Assembly: GCF_001027285.1 (NCBI RefSeq)
Contig: NZ_CP011509.1
Span: 11,742,501 to 11,806,500, forward strand
DNA: 64,000 bases
Reading direction: 5' to 3'
Origin: Archangium gephyra
Lineage (GTDB): Bacteria > Myxococcota > Myxococcia > Myxococcales > Myxococcaceae
The notes beneath the pieces were generated by a model. The model was not told the origin of the DNA, made no database searches, and worked only from the letters and a program-made list of their open reading frames with translations. Of this stretch, positions 59,822 through 64,000 are shown in pieces (positions within the stretch are counted from its first letter, which is position 1; every line of letters starts with the position of its first letter). The position numbers and the translations under genes are program-made.

Positions 59822-60664
59822 ATGGTGCGAGCACAGCGGATGGACCCGGAGAAGACGGCGCCGTTCGAGCTGGGGCGGGGAGAAGACGCCTGCCTCCTGC
59901 TGCACGGCTTCACGGGGAGCCCCTGGGACGTGCGCCCGCTGGGCGAGGCCCTCGCGGCACGAGGCCTGTACGTCCGGGCGCCCCAGCTGCCGGGCCATGG
60001 ATCCACCCCCGAGGCTCTGCTGAGCGTGAGCCATCGTGACTGGGAGCGGGCCGCGGCGCAGGCGCTGCTGTCCCTGCGCGGCTACCGGCGCATCTTCGTC
60101 GCGGGTCTGTCCATGGGGGCGCTGCTGTCGCTGCGGCTCGCGGCGGACTACCCGGAGCAGGTGCACGGACTGGCGCTCGTCGCCCCGGCGCTGCGCTTCC
60201 AGGGCCCGCACATGTGGCTGCTCAAGCGGCTGCGGCGCCACGGGCTGCTGGAGCGGGTGAAGCCGTGGGTCTTCAAGACGGGCACGGACGTCTCGGATCC
60301 AGCGGTGCTGGCCGAGGCGCCCATCCTCCCCGCCTTCCCCTCGGCGCGGCTGCAGGACCTGTGGGAGTTGCAGGACATCGCGATGAGCGTGCTGCCCCGC
60401 GTGCGCTGCCCCGCGCTGGTGGCGGTGGCCGAGCAGGACCACGTGGTGGACCCCACGTGCGGCCCGGTGCTGGTCCGCGGCCTCACCGCCGCGCCCCACG
60501 TGCGCTTCATCTCGCTGAGCACGGGCTTCCACATCATCCCCCGGGACAAGGGCGGGCCGCTGCTCGCCTCGGAGGTGGGGAGCTTCTTCGCGCGGCTCCA
60601 GGGCACGCAGGCCGCACCGGTGGACGAGGAGCCTTCCGCTCCCGCCTGCTCCGGCTCGCGCTGA
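59822..60664 (+). CDS. Alpha/beta-hydrolase, carboxylesterase Est30-like
   Basis: A 280-aa cytoplasmic hydrolase. The oxyanion loop is LLHGFTGSPWDVRPLGEALA, the nucleophile elbow GLSMGA with Ser97, the acid in AVAEQDHVVDP and the His in STGFHIIPRDKGG. A cap with FQGPHMWLLKRLRRHG follows the nucleophile. This order fits Est30 carboxylesterases and monoacylglycerol lipases. ATG 59822 is used, with 59840 possible. It is convergent with the histidine kinase, two bases apart. Confidence 0.9.
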   Translation: MVRAQRMDPEKTAPFELGRGEDACLLLHGFTGSPWDVRPLGEALAARGLYVRAPQLPGHGSTPEALLSVSHRDWERAAAQALLSLRGYRRIFVAGLSMGALLSLRLAADYPEQVHGLALVAPALRFQGPHMWLLKRLRRHGLLERVKPWVFKTGTDVSDPAVLAEAPILPAFPSARLQDLWELQDIAMSVLPRVRCPALVAVAEQDHVVDPTCGPVLVRGLTAAPHVRFISLSTGFHIIPRDKGGPLLASEVGSFFARLQGTQAAPVDEEPSAPACSGSR

Positions 60665-60666
60665 GC

Positions 60667-62037
60667 CTACGCCCGCGCGCCCAGCGGCAGGGACACCGTG
60701 AAGGTGGAGCCCTCGCCCAGGCGGCTCTCCACGGAGATGTCGCCCCCGTGCGCCTGGACGATCTCCCGCGTGATGTAGAGCCCCAGCCCCAGGCCACTGG
60801 CCTCACTGGCGCTGATGGCCCGCTCGAAGCGCTCGAAGATGCGCGTGCGGTCCTCCTCGCGCAGCCCGACGCCGTGGTCCTTCACGGACAGGTACACCCG
60901 CGCCCCATCGGCCGCCACCTCGACCCGCACGGGCTTGCCCGCGCCGTACTTGAGCGCATTGGACAGCAGGTTGATGAGCACCTGCTCCAGCCGGCTCCGG
61001 TCCCAGTGTCCCACCACCTCGGGCCCCGGGACGACGTCCAGCCGCACGCCCATGTGCGTGAACTCTCCGGAGATGCGGTCCACCACGTCCTCGACGAGCT
61101 CACGCAGCTCCGTGCGCTCCAGCTCGAGCGTCATCTTGTTCGCGTGGATGCGCGAGACATCGAGCAGATCGGACACCAGCCGGGACAGCCGGCGCAGCTG
61201 CCGGTCCGTGCGATCGACGATGCCAGCCACCTTCTCCCGCGTGAGGGACGCTCCGTCTCCCCGGGCCAGGGCGCGCGTGAGGGACTGCACCTGGAGCTTG
61301 AGCGACGTCAGCGGCGTGTTGAGCTCGTGGCTGGCCACCGAGAGGAACTCGTCACGGCTCTGGATGGCGCGCTCCAGCTTGCGCTCGGCGCCGCGGAAGC
61401 GCTGGAGCTGTTCAATCATCCAGTCCACGCGCTGCTCGGGAGAGCCCTGGCCGAGCACCATGGCGGGCGTCTCGTAGTAGAGGTTGGGGCACACCTGGTT
61501 GCCGAGGATGGCGACGGGGTGGGTGCGCAGCACGTCGCGGATGAGGTCCGCGCCGAAGCGCTTGCGGTTGTACTGGCAGATGGCCGTGACCCGGCTGCCC
61601 GGGAAGAACTCGCTCAGGAGGGACTCGTACTCGATGAGCCGGTCACACCCACACTCCTGGCCCAGGGCCCACGTCATCTCGGCCGTCACGCGGAAGCCCG
61701 TGCGGCCCGCGGCGGCCGCCTCCCGCACGGTCGCCTCCAGGAAGGCGATCATCGCATGAGGGTTGAAGGCACCGGAGGCCAGATAGGCCTCGCGCTTGGT
61801 GGCGAAGACGAACTGGCCCGAGCGCACGTGCGCGTCGATGTCCACCCCGTAGGAGATGAAGGCCTGGCGGACCTCGTCGAGGGCGCGGTCGTCGATGACG
61901 TACAGGCACGCCTCGTTGCGCGCCAGACCCTCGGCCATGTACGGAATCACCGCGTCCCACTGCTCCTCGGCCGTCTCGTAGACGAGGCACAGGTGGTCAC
62001 CATGGCCCATGCGTTGAAGCTCTCGCTGAATCTCCAT
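60667..62037 (-). CDS. Histidine kinase with N-terminal MEDS sensory domain
   Basis: A 456-aa soluble kinase. ATG 62037 (after AAAGGG) starts MEIQRELQRMGHGDHLCLVY. Residues 8-190 match the MEDS (DcmR) domain: AEGLARNEACLYVIDD, FATKREAYLASGAFNP, RVTAEMTWALGQECGCDRLI and AICQYNRKRFGADLIRDVLR. The dimerisation/phosphoacceptor box is FLSVASHELNTPLTS with His237. N (LLSNALKYG), G1 (DHGVGLREED) and G2 (GLGLGLYITREI) boxes complete it. It senses an unknown small molecule, possibly in the cytoplasm. No regulator gene is adjacent. Confidence 0.93.
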   Translation of the reverse strand: MEIQRELQRMGHGDHLCLVYETAEEQWDAVIPYMAEGLARNEACLYVIDDRALDEVRQAFISYGVDIDAHVRSGQFVFATKREAYLASGAFNPHAMIAFLEATVREAAAAGRTGFRVTAEMTWALGQECGCDRLIEYESLLSEFFPGSRVTAICQYNRKRFGADLIRDVLRTHPVAILGNQVCPNLYYETPAMVLGQGSPEQRVDWMIEQLQRFRGAERKLERAIQSRDEFLSVASHELNTPLTSLKLQVQSLTRALARGDGASLTREKVAGIVDRTDRQLRRLSRLVSDLLDVSRIHANKMTLELERTELRELVEDVVDRISGEFTHMGVRLDVVPGPEVVGHWDRSRLEQVLINLLSNALKYGAGKPVRVEVAADGARVYLSVKDHGVGLREEDRTRIFERFERAISASEASGLGLGLYITREIVQAHGGDISVESRLGEGSTFTVSLPLGARA

Positions 62038-62238
62038 CCGCTCTTGTGTCCCTTTGCTCTGCCGAATGAGGAGCAGGTGTAGGTGATTCGAGGACAAAGG
62101 AGACAAACCCTGGACGCGAGGCATTCCGGCCCCCCGAGGGCACGGCCGAAGTCAGGAGGGAACGCATCCCCGCCTGCTCAGCGTGGGGGCATCGGAACGT
62201 GCGCGCACCTCGCGCATCCGTTAGGGACTTCCCCTCGC

Positions 62239-62937
62239 ATGCCCCCCGCCCAGCCCGTTGTCGAGCTCCACGACGTCTCCAAGTCCTACGCCGAGGGCGA
62301 TGCTGTCCGCGAGGTGCTCTCCAATGTGCGCATCACCCTGCACGCGGGCGAGTTCATCGTGCTGCTCGGCCGCAGCGGCTCGGGAAAATCCACGCTTCTC
62401 AATCTCATCAGCGGCATCGATCTGCCCTCGCGGGGCACGGTGCGCGTCGATGGCCGCGAGCTCGTCACCCTGAGCGAGCACGAGCGCACCCTGCTGCGCC
62501 GCGAGCGCATCGGCTTCATCTTCCAGGCCTTCAACCTGCTGCCCACCCTCACGGTCGAGGAGAACATCCTCCTGCCGCTGGAGCTCACCGGGCGCGACGG
62601 CCCCCACTCCCGCAACCGCGTGCGCGAGCTGCTCGACACCGTGGGCCTCGGCAACCGCGCCGCGAGCTTCCCCGACCGGCTCTCCGGCGGTGAGCAGCAG
62701 CGGGTGGCCGTGGCCCGCGCGCTCGCCCATACCCCTCCCCTGCTCCTGGCCGATGAGCCCACCGGCAACCTCGACGAGCAGACGGGTCGCAAGGTGTTGG
62801 ATCTGCTCGAGGGCCTCACACGCCGCGAGAACGCGTGTGCCCTCATCGTCACCCACGACCCCGGCCTCGTCGCGCGCGCGGACCGGGTGCTGTCCTTGGA
62901 GACGGGCCGGCTCGTCGAGCGGGAGGCTCGCGCGTGA
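62239..62937 (+). CDS. ABC transporter ATP-binding protein (LolD/MacB type)
   Basis: A 232-aa ATPase. Walker A is GRSGSGKST at 44-52, the Q-loop sits in FIFQAFNLLPTLTVEEN, the signature is LSGGEQQRVAVARAL, Walker B is LLLADEPTGNLD and the H-loop is LIVTHDP. The A-loop aromatic is in SKSYAEGD. It pairs with the FtsX-type permease that starts at its stop codon (GTGA overlap). These pairs drive lipoprotein release or export of molecules from the membrane; which one cannot be told. Confidence 0.95.
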   Translation: MPPAQPVVELHDVSKSYAEGDAVREVLSNVRITLHAGEFIVLLGRSGSGKSTLLNLISGIDLPSRGTVRVDGRELVTLSEHERTLLRRERIGFIFQAFNLLPTLTVEENILLPLELTGRDGPHSRNRVRELLDTVGLGNRAASFPDRLSGGEQQRVAVARALAHTPPLLLADEPTGNLDEQTGRKVLDLLEGLTRRENACALIVTHDPGLVARADRVLSLETGRLVEREARA

Positions 62938-64000
62938 GACAGCGCCTCCTGGTCCGCGCCAGCCTGCGCCACCTGGGCAGCCACCCGTGGCTCACCGCCC
63001 TGTCCCTGCTTGGCATCGCGCTCGGCGTGGCGGTGGTGGTGTCCATCGACCTCGCCAACGCGAGCGCCATGCGCGCCTTCGAGCGCTCCACGGACACCGT
63101 GGCGGGCCGCGCCACCCACCAGCTCGTCGGCGGGCCCTCGGGACTGCCCGAGTCCGTGTACCGCGCGCTGCGCCTCCAGCCCGGCGCGCCCGTGTCCGCC
63201 CCCGTGGTGGAGGGCTACGTCCGCGCGAGAAGCGGAGATCGGCGCACCCTCACCGTCCTGGGGGTGGACCCCTTCGCCGAGGCCCCCTTCCGCGCCTTCG
63301 TCCCCCGGGGCGGAGGCAGGGTGGACCTGGGCACCCTCCTCACCGAGCCCGGTGCCGCCCTCATGACGCAGCGCACGGCTCTGGCGCTGAACGTGAAGGC
63401 CGGAGACCCGCTCCTGGTGGCCGTGGAGGGCGTGGTGAAGCCCCTGCGCGTGGCGGCGCTGCTCCAGCCCGGCAACGAGGGCCGTGCCCAGGCGATGGAG
63501 GGCCTCGTCCTCACCGACATCTCCACCGCGCAGGAAGTGCTCGGTCTGGTGGGGCGCCTCTCGCACATCGACCTGAAGCTGCCGGAGGGGGAAGCCGGCG
63601 AGTCCCGGCTGGCGAGCCTGCGCCCGCTGCTCCCCGAGGGCGCCGAGGTGATACGGCCCCAGGCCCGGGGCAACGCGGTGGCGCAGATGACGCGCGCGTT
63701 CCGCACCAACCTCACCGCGCTGTCGCTGCTGGCGCTCGTGGTGGGGACGTTCCTCATCTACAACACGATGACCTTCTCGGTGGTGCAGCGGCGCGAGCAG
63801 CTCGGACGGCTGCGCGCGGTGGGCATCACCCGGCGCGAGCTCTTCGCCCTGGTGCTCGGCGAGGCGGCGGTGCTGGGCGCGGTGGGCACGGTGGCGGGGC
63901 TGTTGCTGGGGGTAGTGCTGGGACGCGGGCTGATGGAGCTCGTCACCCGGACGCTCAACGACCTGTACCTCGTGGTGAGCGTGCGGAGCCTCTCGCTGGA
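62934..64000 (+). CDS. FtsX-family ABC transporter permease, 3' truncated by the window
   Basis: GTG at 62934 overlaps the ATPase stop as GTGA. The visible 355 residues begin with a membrane helix (HPWLTALSLLGIALGVAVVV), a large periplasmic domain (FERSTDTVAGRATHQLVGGP; EVLGLVGRLSHIDLKLPEGE) and then FtsX-type helices (LTALSLLALVVGTFLIYNTM; AAVLGAVGTVAGLLLGVVLG). The end lies beyond the window; in this family a second FtsX half is usual. With the ATPase it should form a membrane complex for extraction or export of substrate from the inner membrane. Confidence 0.9.
   Translation, partial: MRQRLLVRASLRHLGSHPWLTALSLLGIALGVAVVVSIDLANASAMRAFERSTDTVAGRATHQLVGGPSGLPESVYRALRLQPGAPVSAPVVEGYVRARSGDRRTLTVLGVDPFAEAPFRAFVPRGGGRVDLGTLLTEPGAALMTQRTALALNVKAGDPLLVAVEGVVKPLRVAALLQPGNEGRAQAMEGLVLTDISTAQEVLGLVGRLSHIDLKLPEGEAGESRLASLRPLLPEGAEVIRPQARGNAVAQMTRAFRTNLTALSLLALVVGTFLIYNTMTFSVVQRREQLGRLRAVGITRRELFALVLGEAAVLGAVGTVAGLLLGVVLGRGLMELVTRTLNDLYLVVSVRSLSL

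Noticed and set aside
1-64000. tRNA, rRNA, insertion sequence, integrase or prophage genes
   Set aside because: None was recognised on either strand; the lower-GC genes at 28.4-29.3 kb and 52.5-53.5 kb lack flanking repeats or recombinases.

Overview
The window reads as chromosome from a myxobacterium of the Cystobacterineae (Archangium, Cystobacter or Melittangium type). The signs are very high GC with extreme third-position bias (which creates long antisense shadow frames), many lipoproteins, an internal MYXO-CTERM-like sorting motif, DUF6310/DUF5953 and SitA-type lipoprotein toxins, and dense signalling genes. No rRNA, tRNA, insertion sequence, prophage or CRISPR array was recognised. The placement is inferred from family content, not from a search.

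Layout. 1-4.0 kb: the tail of a small protein and a 1139-aa OmpA protein that looks like two surface proteins fused end to end. 4.1-8.2 kb: a translationally coupled operon of site-2 protease, zinc-ribbon membrane protein, RegB-type redox kinase and RegA-type regulator. 8.2-16.3 kb: lipoproteins, a HAD phosphatase, a nucleotidyltransferase with a small partner, an EF-hand lipoprotein, a lipid kinase and a carboxypeptidase-regulatory-repeat/PDZ protein. 16.4-24.3 kb: hydrolase, vanadium haloperoxidase-like protein, secreted nuclease, HrcA, a TPR protein and a frameshifted lipoprotein/M15-like peptidase. 24.5-29.3 kb: EamA transporter, glnA, and a DUF6310 lipoprotein with a DUF5953 partner. 29.4-33.2 kb: a tight four-gene operon (lipoprotein, unknown protein, E2-like acyltransferase lacking its catalytic His, M49-like metallopeptidase). 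33.3-36.3 kb: PQQ sugar dehydrogenase and a lipoprotein with a carbohydrate-binding-like tail. 36.4-48.2 kb: two cation/proton antiporters, one coupled to an RCK-cNMP regulator and one carrying a UBP zinc finger, plus DUF4142, DUF4419-SUKH, outer-membrane and membrane proteins. 48.6-51 kb: V4R-like protein and a sigma/anti-sigma/exported-protein operon. 51.1-54.5 kb: a SitA5-like lipoprotein toxin with a pentapeptide-like immunity protein, AAA ATPase and SMR transporter. 54.5-64 kb: Arg-rich repeat protein, hemF operon, secreted EEP nuclease, esterase, MEDS histidine kinase and an ABC transporter running off the window.

Themes. Lipoprotein toxin/immunity cassettes (27.6-29.3 and 51.2-53.5 kb) together with a MYXO-CTERM/OmpA surface protein point to kin recognition through outer membrane exchange. 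The RegBA operon and the two antiporters point to redox and ion sensing. A family of GC-rich palindromic intergenic repeats (complete copies near 0.3, 16.4 and 40.7 kb, half copies near 4.0 and 27.1 kb) punctuates operon ends and in one case supplies the last codons of a gene.
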